DNA of 64,000 nt from the NCBI RefSeq assembly GCF_030867145.1, contig NC_134417.1, forward strand, positions 95,255,278 through 95,319,277. Reading direction: 5' to 3'. Both the position numbers and the translations under genes were made by a program. Shown one piece after another: positions 1 through 10,900 of this stretch. The notes below the pieces were generated by a model. It ran no database searches. It was not told the origin of the DNA and saw nothing but the letters and a program-made list of their open reading frames with translations. Source of the stretch: Opisthocomus hoazin (taxonomy: Eukaryota > Chordata > Aves > Opisthocomiformes > Opisthocomidae). Every line of letters starts with the position of its first letter. Positions within the stretch are counted from its first letter, which is position 1.

Positions 1-640
1 TCCCAAGAGAGAGGGGGGGGGTCACGGACCCCAGGCTGGGGGGGGTCCTGGGGCTGCCCCCCTGCCCAAGAGTGAGACGGGGGGGTCCCGGGGCCGCCCC
101 CCTGCCCAAGAGAGAGGGGGGGGTCATGGACCCCGGGCTGGGGGGGTCCCGGGGCTGCCCCCCTGCCCAGCGGGAGAGGGAGGGGTCCTGGGACTGCCCC
201 CCTGCCAAGAGAGAGGGGGGGGGTCACGGACCCCCGGCTGGGGGGGGGTCCCGGGCCGCCCCCCGGCCCAAGAAAGAGGGGGGGGGGTCATGGACACCGG
301 GCTGGGGGGGGTCCCGGGGCTGCCCCCCTGCCCAGCGGGAGAGGGAGGGGGTTCCTGGGACTGCCCCCCTGCCCAAGAGAGAGGGGGGGGGTCACGGACC
401 CCCGGCTGGGGGGGGTCCCGGGGCCACCCCCCTGCCCAAGAGAGGGGGCGGGGGGGTCACGGACCCCGGGCTGGGGGGGGGTCCTGGGGCTGCCCCCCTG
501 CCCAAGAGTGAGACGGGGGGTCCCGGGGCCGCCCCCCTGCCCAAGAGAGAGGGGGGGGTCATGGACCCCGGGCTGGGGGGGTCCCGGGGCTGCCACCCTG
601 CCCGGCGGGAGAGGGGGGCTCGGGGGTGGGCGCGTGGGGC
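1..640. repeat. G-rich minisatellite upstream of SLC4A2
   Basis: Irregular tandem array in which a segment with CTGCCCAAGAGAGAGGGGG, GTCACGGACCCC and GGGCTGGGGGGG recurs with unequal spacing. The plus strand has repeated runs of six or more G, so G-quadruplex formation is plausible. Long open frames on both strands come from the repeat and are not genes. It continues beyond the left edge of the window. Confidence 0.85.
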
Positions 641-654
641 TGCCCCGCAGCCCC

Positions 655-667
655 GTTAATGATTAAC
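655..667. promoter_or_regulatory. Perfect HNF1 palindrome (GTTAATGATTAAC)
   Basis: The 13 bases are GTTAATGATTAAC, identical to the palindromic HNF1A/HNF1B consensus, in an AT-rich island inside very GC-rich repeats. It lies about 1.3 kb upstream of the AE2b1-like first exon of SLC4A2. HNF1 factors drive liver and kidney promoters, and the short AE2b transcripts in mammals are reported to come from alternative promoters with restricted tissue use. The site is seen; its use is inferred. Confidence 0.6.
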
Positions 668-1279
668 CCGGTGGGGGGGCGGGGGTCCATCGCCCATGGA
701 CCCCCCCGGGACCCCCGCCGAGCCCCCGCCTGTCCCGGGGCCGCTCAGCCGCGCTGACCCCCGGGGAGGGGGGGGGGCACACGCGGGGCTGGGGTCCTTG
801 TGCGGGGGTGGGGGGGGGCCGGTGCGGGGGTCCCGGGGGGCGGGGGGCTGCGGGGAGTCTGGGGACTGGAAGGGGCCGGGGGGTCGGGGCATGGGGGGGG
901 GCGGCAGCGCTGCGGGGGGGACCGGGGCCTTTGGGTCTCCGGGCGGCGGGGGGACCCCGGACCCCACCCCGGACCCCCCTCCCGGTGCCCCCGCCCCGGG
1001 GGTCGTCCCGGGGGGGTCAGCGGGGGGCGGCCGGGGCAGGGCAGGGACTGTGACCCCCCCCCCCTCCCCGGCCGAGCGCTGCGGGCAGGTGCGGGGGGGC
1101 CGTGGCGGGGGGGGGGGGGGAAGCTCCCGCGTTACCGGGAGGGGCGGCCCGATCCGGGGGGAGGGGGGGGGACACGGGACAGTGCGGGGGGGGGGTCGTC
1201 GGGTGGCCGCGAGCACGGTCGGTGCGGTCGGGGGGGATCGGTGCGATCGGGGGGGGCCGTGCATCACCCGGAGGGGGTC

Positions 1280-1745
1280 GGTGCGTTACCGGGGGGGTCG
1301 GTGCGGTGCCGGGGGATCGGCCCGTCCCGGGGGGTGGGCGCAGTGCCGGGGGGGGTCTGTGCGGTGCCGGGGGGAGTCTGTGCGGTGCCGGGGGGATCGG
1401 CCCGTCCCGGGGGGGGTCTGTGCGGTGCCGGGGGGTTCTGTGCGGTGCCGGGGGGAGTCTGTGCGGTGCCGGGGGGATCGGCCCGTCCCGGGGGGGGTCT
1501 GTGCGGTGCCGGGGGGTTCTGTGCGGTGCCGGGGGGAGTCTGTGCGGTGCCGGGGGGGTCGGCCCGTCCCGGGGGGGTCTGTGCAGTGCCGGGGGGTTCT
1601 GTGCGGTGCCGGGGGGGGGTCTGTGCGTTCCCGGGGGGGTCGGCCCGTCCCGGGGGGGGTCTGTGCGGTGCCGGGGGGTTCTGTGCGGTGCCGGGGGGGG
1701 TCTGTGCGTTCCCGGGGGGGCCGGCCGGTGCCGGGGGGGTGGGCG
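1280..1745. repeat. Minisatellite of about 21 bp in 81-bp groups
   Basis: Units of the form CTGTGCGGTGCCGGGGGG recur about every 20 bases. They are grouped in larger units of about 81 bp marked by GATCGGCCCGTCCCGG (for example at 1395 and 1476). G-rich on the plus strand. The long open frames here are repeat artefacts. Confidence 0.85.
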
Positions 1746-1817
1746 CAGCCCGTGCTGCGGGCTCAGCCCGCGCCCTCCGCGCTGTCACCTTGAGCCGGCG
1801 CGGGGCCGCTCCGTCAA

Positions 1818-1953
1818 TATTTGCGAGCCCGGGACGGAGCCACCGCCCCCCGCCCCCCCCCGGCCCCCCCCCCCCCGCCCCCCCATCCCCCCCCGCCGGC
1901 CGGGCCGCCCCGATAAAGCGCTGCGGGAGCTGCGGCGGGAGCGCGGCTCGGCC
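1818..1953 (+). promoter_or_regulatory. SLC4A2: Candidate proximal promoter / 5' UTR of SLC4A2 (AE2b1-like)
   Basis: Upstream of the first coding ATG there is a FOXA-like TATTTGC (1818-1824) in an AT-rich patch, long C runs, and GATAAAG (1912-1918) about 40 bases before the ATG. The start codon lies in GGCCATGACTCAG, which also contains an AP-1 type TGACTCA (1955-1961). No transcription start can be placed from sequence alone. Function is inferred from position and from the HNF1 site farther upstream. Confidence 0.4.
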
Positions 1954-1962
1954 ATGACTCAG
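1954..1962 (+). CDS. SLC4A2: SLC4A2 first coding exon, AE2b1-like (MTQ)
   Basis: ATGACTCAG is followed by the donor GTAGGG and joins in phase 0 to CCC GAG CAG at 4146. The product therefore starts [10 protein letters not shown]. In human AE2b1 the first 17 residues of AE2a are replaced by three residues, and I recall these as MTQ. The exon is only nine coding bases, so its identity rests on phase, donor and this match. An upstream AE2a first exon may lie outside the window. Confidence 0.65.
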
Positions 1963-4900
1963 GTAGGGCCGGCGGGGACGCGGCCCCCCCCGCAGCCCCC
2001 CGTCCCCGCACCGCCCCCCCCGCACCGCCCCCCGCGACCCCCATCCCCGCGATCCCCATCCCCGCACCACCCCCCCGCACCGCCCCCCGCGACCCCCGTC
2101 CCCGCACCGCCCCCCCGCACCGCCCCCCACGACCCCCATCCCCGCACCACCCCCCCGCACCGCCCCCCGCAGCCCCCATCCCCGCGATCCCCATCCCCGC
2201 ACCCGCCCCCCCCGCACCGCCCCCCGCAGCCCCCATCCCCGCGATCCCCATCCCCGCACCACCCCCCCGCACCGCCCCCCGCAGCCCCCATCCCCGCACC
2301 GCCCCCCCGCACCGCCCCCCACGACCCCCATCCCCGCACCACCCCCCCGCACCGCCCCCCGCAGCCCCATCCCCGCGATCCCATCCCCGCACCGCCCCCC
2401 CGCACCGCCCCCCCCGCAGCCCCCATCCCCGCACCGCCCCCCCGCACCGCCCCCCGCGACCCCCATCCCCGCACCACCCCCCGCAACCCCCATCCCCGCG
2501 ATCCCCGTCCCCGCACCCCCCCCACACCACCCCCCACGACCCCCATCCCCACCCCCTATCCCCGCGACCCCCATCCTCACACCCCCCCATCCCCACACCC
2601 CCGTCCCCACAGCCCCCCGTGCCTGTACCCCCCATCCCCGCACCCCCCGTGCCTGTACCCCACGCCCCCCCATCCCCGCACCCCCCATCCCCGCACCCCC
2701 CGTGCCTGTACCCCACCCCCCCCATCCCCGCACCCCCCATCCCCACACCCCCCGTGCCCCGATCCCTGCCCCACCCGCACCCTGCACCCCCCGCAGCCCC
2801 CTCGCCCCCCCACGCCCAGCAGCCCCCCCCTCGCACCCCAGCGCGGCTCTGGGGGCTCCGCGGGTGCAGGGTCTGGGGTACGGGGGGGGGCACAGCACCG
2901 GGCTTGGTGCCGGGGGACTGGGGCTGGGCTGACTGGGGAGCAGGGCACTGGGGGTACTGGGGGCACTGGGAGAGCACAGCACCAGGGCAGGGCGCTGGGG
3001 GCACTGGGAGTACTGGGAAGAGCGTGGCCCTGGGCACGGCGCTGGGCAGCAGGGCGCTGGGGATACTGGGAGTACTGGGAAGAGCGTGGCCCTGGGCACG
3101 GCGCTGGGCAGCAGGGCGCTGGGGATACTGGGAGTACTGGGAAGAGCGTGGCCCTGGGCACGGCGCTGGGCAGCAGGGCGCTGGGGATACTGGGAGTACT
3201 GGGGAGAGCACAGCACCAGGGCATGGTGCTGGGAACCCTGGGTCGAGGCTGCCCTGGGGAGCAGGGCACTGGGGATACTGGGAGTACTGGGAAGAGTGTG
3301 GCACAAGGGCACGGCGCTGGGTAGCAGGGCGCTGGGGATACTGGGAGTACTGGGAAGAGCGTGGCCCTGGGCACGGTGCTGGGGAGCAGGGCGCTGGGGA
3401 TACTGGGAGTACTGGGAAGAGTGTGGCACAAGGGCACAGCGCTGGGCAGCAGGGTGCTGGGGGTACTGGGAGTACTGGGAAGAGCGTGGCCCTGGGCACG
3501 GCGCTGGGCAGCAGGGTACTGGGGGTACTGGGAGTACTGGGGAGAGCACAGCACCAGGGCACGGCACTGGGAACCCTGGGTCGAGGCTGCCCTGGGGAGC
3601 AGGGCACTGGGGATACTGGGAGTACTGGGAAGAGTGTGGCACAAGGGCACGGCGCTGGGTAGCAGGGCGCTGGGGATACTGGGAGTACTGGGAAGAGCGT
3701 GGCCCTGGGCACGGTGCTGGGGAGCAGGGCGCTGGGGATACTGGGAGTACTGGGAAGAGCGTGGCCCTGGGCACGGCGCTGGGCAGCAGGGCGCTGGGAT
3801 ACTGGGGGTACTGGGAAGAGCATGGCCCTGGGCACGGCGCTGGGCAGCAGGGTGCTGGGGGCACTGGGAGTACTGGGAAGAGCACAGCACCAGAGCACGG
3901 CGCTGCGCAGCAGGGCGCTGGGGGTACTGGGAGTACTGGGGAGAGCACAGCACCAGGGCATGGTGCTGGGAACCCTGGGTTGGGGCTGCCCTGGGCAGCA
4001 GGGCACTGGGGGTACTGGGAGTACTGGGAAGAGCGTGGCCCTGGGCACGGCGCTGCGGGTACCGGGGTCCGCGGCGGGCGCCCCCCCAGCGGCGGGGGGT
4101 GCCGGGGGTGCCGGGGGTGCCGCTCAGCCCCGCGCCGGCCCGCAGCCCGAGCAGGATGCGCCGGGCGCCAGCTCGCCCGTCTTCGGGGAGGAAGAGGAGG
4201 AGGAGGAGAAGGACCTGAACAAGGCGCTGGGCGTGGAGCGCTTCGAGCAGATCCTGAGCGACGCGCGGCCGCGCAGCGCCGAGGACGCCGGGCGCAGCTA
4301 CGGCGAGGAGGACTTCGAGTGTGAGTGGGGGGCTGGGCGGCGGCGGCGGGCGGCGGGCAGCGCGCCCACCCCGCCCCGTCCCCCCAGACCACCGCCAGTC
4401 GTCCCACCACATCCACCACCCGCTCTCGGCCCACCTGCCCCCGGGGCGCGCCGCAAGAAGGGGGGGCCCAAGAAGGGCCAGAAGCAGCGGCGCCGCGCGT
4501 CCGTCCCCGGCGAGACCCCCACCATCGAGGAGGCCGAGGAGGATGAGGAGGAGGCGTGCGAGACGGAGACGAGCGCTCGGCGGAGGAGCTGCGGCCGCCC
4601 GGCTCGCCCGAGGCCGTGCAGGTGGGCTGCCCCCCACCCTGGGGGGCTCGGGGGGGCTCGGGAGCTGGGGGGGACCCCTGGCAGCCGGTGCCCCCCACGC
4701 CGCGTCCCAGTTCTTCTTGCAGGAGGACGAGGTGGCCGAACGCCGGGCGGAGGAGCCGGCCGCCCCCGCCGCGCTGCCGGATCCCCCCAGGACCCCCGAG
4801 GGTCCGCGTCCCCCCGGGACGCCCGCGCGGGCAGGTGAGCGGGGGCCGCGCGGTGGCGGGCTCGGCGGGGGGGGGTCTCAGGGCGCAGCAGCCCCTCGGG

Positions 4901-7900
4901 GTCCCCGGCGCGGTGCCGGGGGGGCTCGGCGGGGGCTCTGAGGCGGGCGCCTGCCTCGCAGCCCCGAGGCGGAGGCGGGGGGCTCGGCGGCCGGCGAGGC
5001 CGGGACCCCCGCGCGCCCCGCGGCCAAGCCGCCGCCCGGGCACCGCAGCTACGACCTGCGCGAGCGGCGCCGCATCGGCAGCATGACGGGCGCGGAGCAG
5101 GCGCGCTACCCCACGGTGCCGACCGACGAGTCCGAGGCGCAGACGCTGGCCTCGGCCGACCTGGACTACATGAAGAGTGAGTGGGGGGCACCGCGCGCCG
5201 AGGGGGGGCTGGCGGGGCCGGGACGCGCAGCGTGGCACGCGGGGGCACGGCTGACCCCGCTGCCAGGACGCCCCTCGGCTCCGGTGACGCCGCGTGCTCG
5301 CCGCGGACCTCGGCGCTGCGACGTCCGCGCCCGGCCCCAGCTCGGGTCCCTCTGCCCCCCCCGCAGCCCCCCGGCGGGCGCGGGGCTGGGGGCTGCGCGG
5401 GTGGCTGGCCCGCCGCCATCGCCGTGCCCCCCGTCCGCGGCAGGTCACCGCTTCGAGGACGTGCCGGGCGTGCGGCGGCACCTGGTGCGGAAGAGCGCCA
5501 AGGCGCAGGTGGTCCACGTCGGCAAGGACCACCGCGAGCCCAGCGCGCGGCACCGCAGGCAGGACCGGCAGCCCCACGAGGTGCGGGCGCGGGCAGGGCT
5601 GGGGGTCCCGGTGTGGGGTCCCGGTGTGGGGGGCGGGCAGGGCTGGGGATCTAGGGCTGGGGTCCCGGTGCAGGGTCCTGGTGCGGGGCATGGGCAGGGC
5701 TGGGGGTCCCGGTGTGGGGGTCAGGCAGGGCTGGGGGTCCCGGTGTGGGGGTCAGGCAGGGCTGGGGGTCCCGGCGCGGGGTCCTGGTGTGGGGGGCGGG
5801 CAGGGCTGGGGGTCCCAGTGTGGGGGTCAGGCAGGGCTGGGGGTCCCGGTGTGGGGTCCCGGTGTGGGGGGCGGGCAGGGCTGGGGGTCCTGGTGTGGGG
5901 TCCCGGTGTGGGGGGCGGGCAGGGCTGGGTGTCCCGGTGTGGGGTCCTGCTGCAGGGTCAGGCAGGGCTGGGGGTCCCGGTGTGGGGGTCAGGCAGGGCT
6001 GAGGGGCCTGGCAGGGGTCCCGGCATGGGGTCAGGCAGGGTGGGGGTCCCAGCGCAGGGTCCCGGCACGGGGTCAGGCAGGGCTGGGTGTCCCGGTGTGG
6101 GGTCCCGGTGTGGGGGGCGGGCAGGGCTGGGGGTCCTGGTGTGGGGGTCAGGCAGGGCTGGGTGTCCCGGTGTGGGGGGCGGGCAGGGCTGGGGGTCCTG
6201 GTGTGGGGTCCCGGTGTGGGGGGCGGGCAGGGCTGGGTGTCCCGGTGTGGGGTCCTGCTGCAGGGTCAGGCAGGGCTGGGGGTCCCGGTGTGGGGTCCCG
6301 GTGTGGGGGTCAGGCAGGGCTGGGGGTCCCGGTGTGGGGGTCAGGCAGGGCTGAGGGGTCCCGGTGTGGGGTCCCGGTGTGGGGGGCGGGCAGGGCTGGG
6401 GGTCCCGGTGTGGGGGTCAGGCAGGGCTGGGTGTCCCAGTGTGGGGTCCCGGTGTGGGGGGCGGGCAGGGCTGGGGGTCCTGGTGTGGGGGTCAGGCAGG
6501 GCTGGGGGTCCCGGTGTGGGGTCCCGGTGTGGGGGTCAGGCAGGGCTGGGGGTCCCGGTGTGGGGGTCAGGCAGGGCTGAGGGGCCTGGCAGGGGTCCCG
6601 GCATGGGGTCAGGCAGGGTGGGGGTCCCAGCGCAGGGTCCCGGCACGGGGTCAGGCAGGGCTGGGTGTCCCGGTGTGGGGTCCCGGTGTGGGGGGCGGGC
6701 AGGGCTGGGGGTCCTGGTGTGGGGGTCAGGCAGGGCTGGGTGTCCCGGTGTGGGGGGGCGGGCAGGGCTGGGGGTCCTGGTGTGGGGTCCCGGTGTGGGG
6801 GGCGGGCAGGGCTGGGTGTCCCGGTGTGGGGTCCTGCTGCAGGGTCAGGCAGGGCTGGGGTCCCGGTGTGGGGTCCCGGTGTGGGGGTCAGGCAGGGCTG
6901 GGGGTCCCGGTGTGGGGGTCAGGCAGGGCTGAGGGGTCCCGGTGTGGGGTCCCGGTGTGGGGGGCGGGCAGGGCTGGGGGTCCCGGTGTGGGGGTCAGGC
7001 AGGGCTGGGTGTCCCAGTGTGGGGTCCCGGTGTGGGGGGCGGGCAGGGCTGGGGGTCCTGGTGTGGGGGTCAGGCAGGGCTGGGGGTCCCGGTGTGGGGT
7101 CCCGGTGTGGGGGTCAGGCAGGGCTGGGGGTCCCGGTGTGGGGGTCAGGCAGGGCTGAGGGGCCTGGCAGGGGTCCCGGCATGGGGTCAGGCAGGGTGGG
7201 GGTCCCAGCGCAGGGTCCCGGCACGGGGTCAGGCAGGGCTGGGGGTCCCGGTGTGGGGTCCCGGTGTGGGGGGCGGGCAGGGCTGGGGGTGCCTGCGCGG
7301 GGTCCCGGCGCGGGGTCAGGCAGGGCTGGGGGTCCTGGTGTGGGGTCCCAGTGTGGGGGTCAGGCAGGGCTGAGGGGCCTGGCGGGGGTCCCGGCACGGG
7401 GTCAGGCAGGGTGGGGGTCCCGGTGTGGGGTCCCGGCGCGGGGTCAGGCAGGGCGAGGGTCCCAGCGAGGGGTCGGGCAGGGTGGGGGGGTCCCAGCGCA
7501 GGGTCCCAGTGCAGGGTCAGGCAGGGCGGGGGGTCCCGGCGTGGGGTCCCGGCGCAGGGTCAGGCAGGGCGGGGGGTCTGGCGGGGGTCCCGGCGCAGGG
7601 TCAGGCAGGGCGGGGGGTCTGGCGGGGGTCCCGGCGTGGGTTCAGGCAGGGCGGGGGGTCCCAGCGCGGGGTCCCGGCGCAGAGGTCAGGCAGGGCGGGG
7701 GTCCCGGCACAGGGTCCCAGCACAGGGTCAGGCAGGGCGGGGGTCCCGGCGCGGCGCCCCGTCCCCCGGGGGTCTGCGCGGCGGCGGCGCTGAGCCGGCC
7801 GCGCCCGCAGGTGTTCGTGGAGCTGAACGAGCTGGTGGCCGACAAGAACCAGGAGCTGCGGTGGAAGGAGACCGCGCGCTGGATCAAGTTCGAGGAGGAC

Positions 7901-10900
7901 GTGGAGGAGGAGACGCACCGCTGGGGCAAGCCGCACGTGGCCTCGCTGTCCTTCCGCAGCCTCCTGGAGCTGCGCAAGACCCTGTCCCACGGTAGGGGGG
8001 CAGGGCCGGCCCGGGGGTTCGCGGGCTGGCGGGGGGGGTCCCCGTCCCCGCTGGCCTCAGCCCCCGCTGCCTCGCGCAGGGGCCGTGCTCCTCGACCTGG
8101 ACCAGAAGACGCTGCCGGGGGTGGCCCACCAGGTGGTGGAGCAGATGGTCATCACCGACCAGATCCGCGGCGAGGACCGCGCCAACGTGCTGCGGGCGCT
8201 GCTGCTCAAGCACAGGTGAGCGCAGGGGGCAGCGACCCGCAGCCCCCCGCCGGGCTCCGCGCCCCGCATGGGGACGGCGCCGTGCCCGGCGCCGCTGGAC
8301 CTCCCCGCTCTGCCCCGCAGCCACCCCAGCGACGAGAAGGACTTCTCCTTCCCGCGGAACATCTCGGCCGGCAGCCTGGGCTCGCTGCTCGCGCACCACC
8401 ACGGCGCCAACCACGTGGCCGAGGGCGGCGAGCCGGCCGTCACCGAGCCCCTCATCGCCGGCCACGCCGGGGAGCACGACGCGCGGGTCGACGTGGAGCG
8501 CGAGGTGAGCGGCGCCGTCCCCCGCCCTCGGCCCGCGCCGCCGCCCCGCGTCCTCGAGGGTCCCTGACCCCCGCCCTCGGCCCGCGCCGCCGCCCCGTGT
8601 CCTCGAGGGTCCCTGACCCCCGCCCTTGGCCCGCGCCACCGCCCCACGTCCTCGAGGGTCCCTGACCCCCGCCCTCGGCCCGCGCCGCCGCCCCGCATCC
8701 TCGGGGGTCCCTGACCCCCGCCCTCAGCCCGCGCCGCTGCCCCGCGTCCTCGAGGGTCCCTGACCCCCACCCTCGGCCCGCGCCGCTGCCCGCATCCTCG
8801 GGGGTCCCTGACCCCCGCCCTCGGCCCGCGCCGCCGCCCCGCGTCCTCGAGGGTCCCTGACCCCCACCCTCGGCCCGCGCCGCCGCCCGTGTCCTCGGGG
8901 GTCCCTGACCCCCGCCCTCAGCCCGCGCCGCCGCCCCGCGTCCTCGGGGGTCCCTGACCCCCACCCTCGGCCCGCGCCACCACCCCGCGTCCTCGAGGGA
9001 CCCTGACCCCCACCCTCAGCCCGCGCTGCCGCCCCGCATCCTCGGGGGTCCCTGACCCCCGCCCTCGGCCCACACCGCAGCCCCGCATCCTCGAGGGACC
9101 CTGACCCCCACCCTCAGCCCGCGCTGCCGCCCCGCGTCCTCAAGGGTCCCTGACCCCCGCCCTCGGCCCGCGCCGCCGCCCCGCATCCTCGGGGGTCCCT
9201 GACCCCCGCCCTCAGCCCGTGCCGCTGCCCCACGTCCTCGGGGGTCCCTGACCCCGGCCCCACGGCGCACGCTGTCCCCGCAGAGGGAGGTCCTCGCCCC
9301 CCCGCCGCCGGCCGGCATCACGCGCTCCAAGTCCAAGCACGAGCTGAAGCTGCTGGAGAAGATCCCGGACAACGCCGAGGCCACGGTGGTGCTCGTGGGT
9401 ACGGAGGGGCGGCAGGGAGGGCAGGCGGGCAGGGGGCCACGCGCCGTGCTCCCCCGGTGACCCCCCGAGCCCCCCAGGCTGCGTGGAGTTCCTGGACCAG
9501 CCCACCATGGCCTTCGTGCGGCTGCGGGAGGCGGCGGAGCTGGACGCGGTGCTGGAGGTGCCCGTGCCCGTGCGGTTCCTCTTCGTGCTGCTGGGTCCCA
9601 GCAGCACCCACATGGACTACCACGAGATCGGGCGCTCCATCTCCACCCTCATGTCCGACAAGGTGAGCGCCGCGGCCCCGCCGTGGCCGTGCCGCCGCGC
9701 TGGGCGCCCCGCGCGTCCCCCGGGCCGGGCGCCCTGACCCCGCCGTCGCCCGGCCAGCAATTCCACGAGGCCGCGTACCTGGCCGACGACCGCCATGACC
9801 TGCTGACCGCCATCAACGAGTTCCTGGACTGCAGCGTGGTGCTGCCGCCCTCCGAGGTGCAGGGCGAGGAGCTGCTGCGCAGCGTCGCCCACTTCCAGCG
9901 CCAGATGCTGAAGAAGCGCGAGGAGCAGGAGCGGCGGCTGCTGGTGGAGCCCAAGTCCCCCGAGGAGAAAGGTGCTGGGGGCGGCGGGGAGGGGGCTGGG
10001 GGCGGCGGGGGGCACCCGGCTGGCCGGGGGTCACCGTCCGTCCGTCCGTCCGTCCGCGGCGCGCAGCGCTGCTGAAGCTGAAGGTGGTGGAGGGCGAGGG
10101 CGAGGAGGAGGAGGAGGAGGACGACCCCCTGCGGCGCACGGGCCGGCCCTTCGGGGGCCTGATCCGGGACGTGCGGCGGCGGTACCCCCAGTACCTGAGC
10201 GACTTCCGCGACGCGCTGAACCCCCAGTGCATCGCCGCCGTCATCTTCATCTACTTCGCGGCGCTGTCGCCGGCCATCACCTTCGGCGGGCTGCTGGGTG
10301 AGCGCGGGGGGCACGGCACCGCGCCGGCGGCTGGAGCGGGGCCCCGTGTCCGCGCTGCGGGAGCCGGCGTCGGGGTGACGGGCCGCGTCCCGCCGCGCGT
10401 GCCTGAGCCTGTCGCGCCCGCAGGGGAGAAGACGCGGGACCTGATCGGGGTGTCGGAGCTGATCATCTCCACGTCGCTGCAGGGCGTCCTCTTCTGCCTG
10501 CTGGGCGCCCAGCCCCTGCTCGTCATCGGCTTCTCGGGGCCGCTGCTCGTCTTCGAGGAGGCCTTCTTCACGGTGAGCGCGGGGCGAGGCGGGGGGCGAC
10601 CCCCATCCCGCTGCCCGGGGGTCTGCCCCGCCCTGCGGCCGTCCCTCCCGCTCACCCCTGCCCGTCCCTGGCCGTCCCGCTGCCCGCGTGGCCCCCGCAG
10701 TTCTGCGCCTCCAACGAGCTGGAGTACCTGGTGGGGCGCGTCTGGATCGGCTTCTGGCTCATCCTCATCGTGCTGGTCATGGTGGCCTTCGAGGGCAGCT
10801 TCCTGGTGCGCTTCGTCTCCCGCTTCACCCAGGAGATCTTTGCCTTCCTCATCTCCCTCATCTTCATCTACGAGACCTTCTCCAAGCTGGCCAAGGTGAG

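Noticed and set aside
696-800. ATG just downstream of the HNF1 site as an alternative SLC4A2 first exon (AE2b2-like)
   Set aside because: No good phase-0 donor follows and the peptide does not resemble MDFLLRPQ; cannot be supported.
1264-5691. 1,475-codon open frame on the minus strand
   Set aside because: Crosses three unrelated tandem arrays and the antisense of SLC4A2 exons; composition is Pro/Ala/Arg repeats with no domain.
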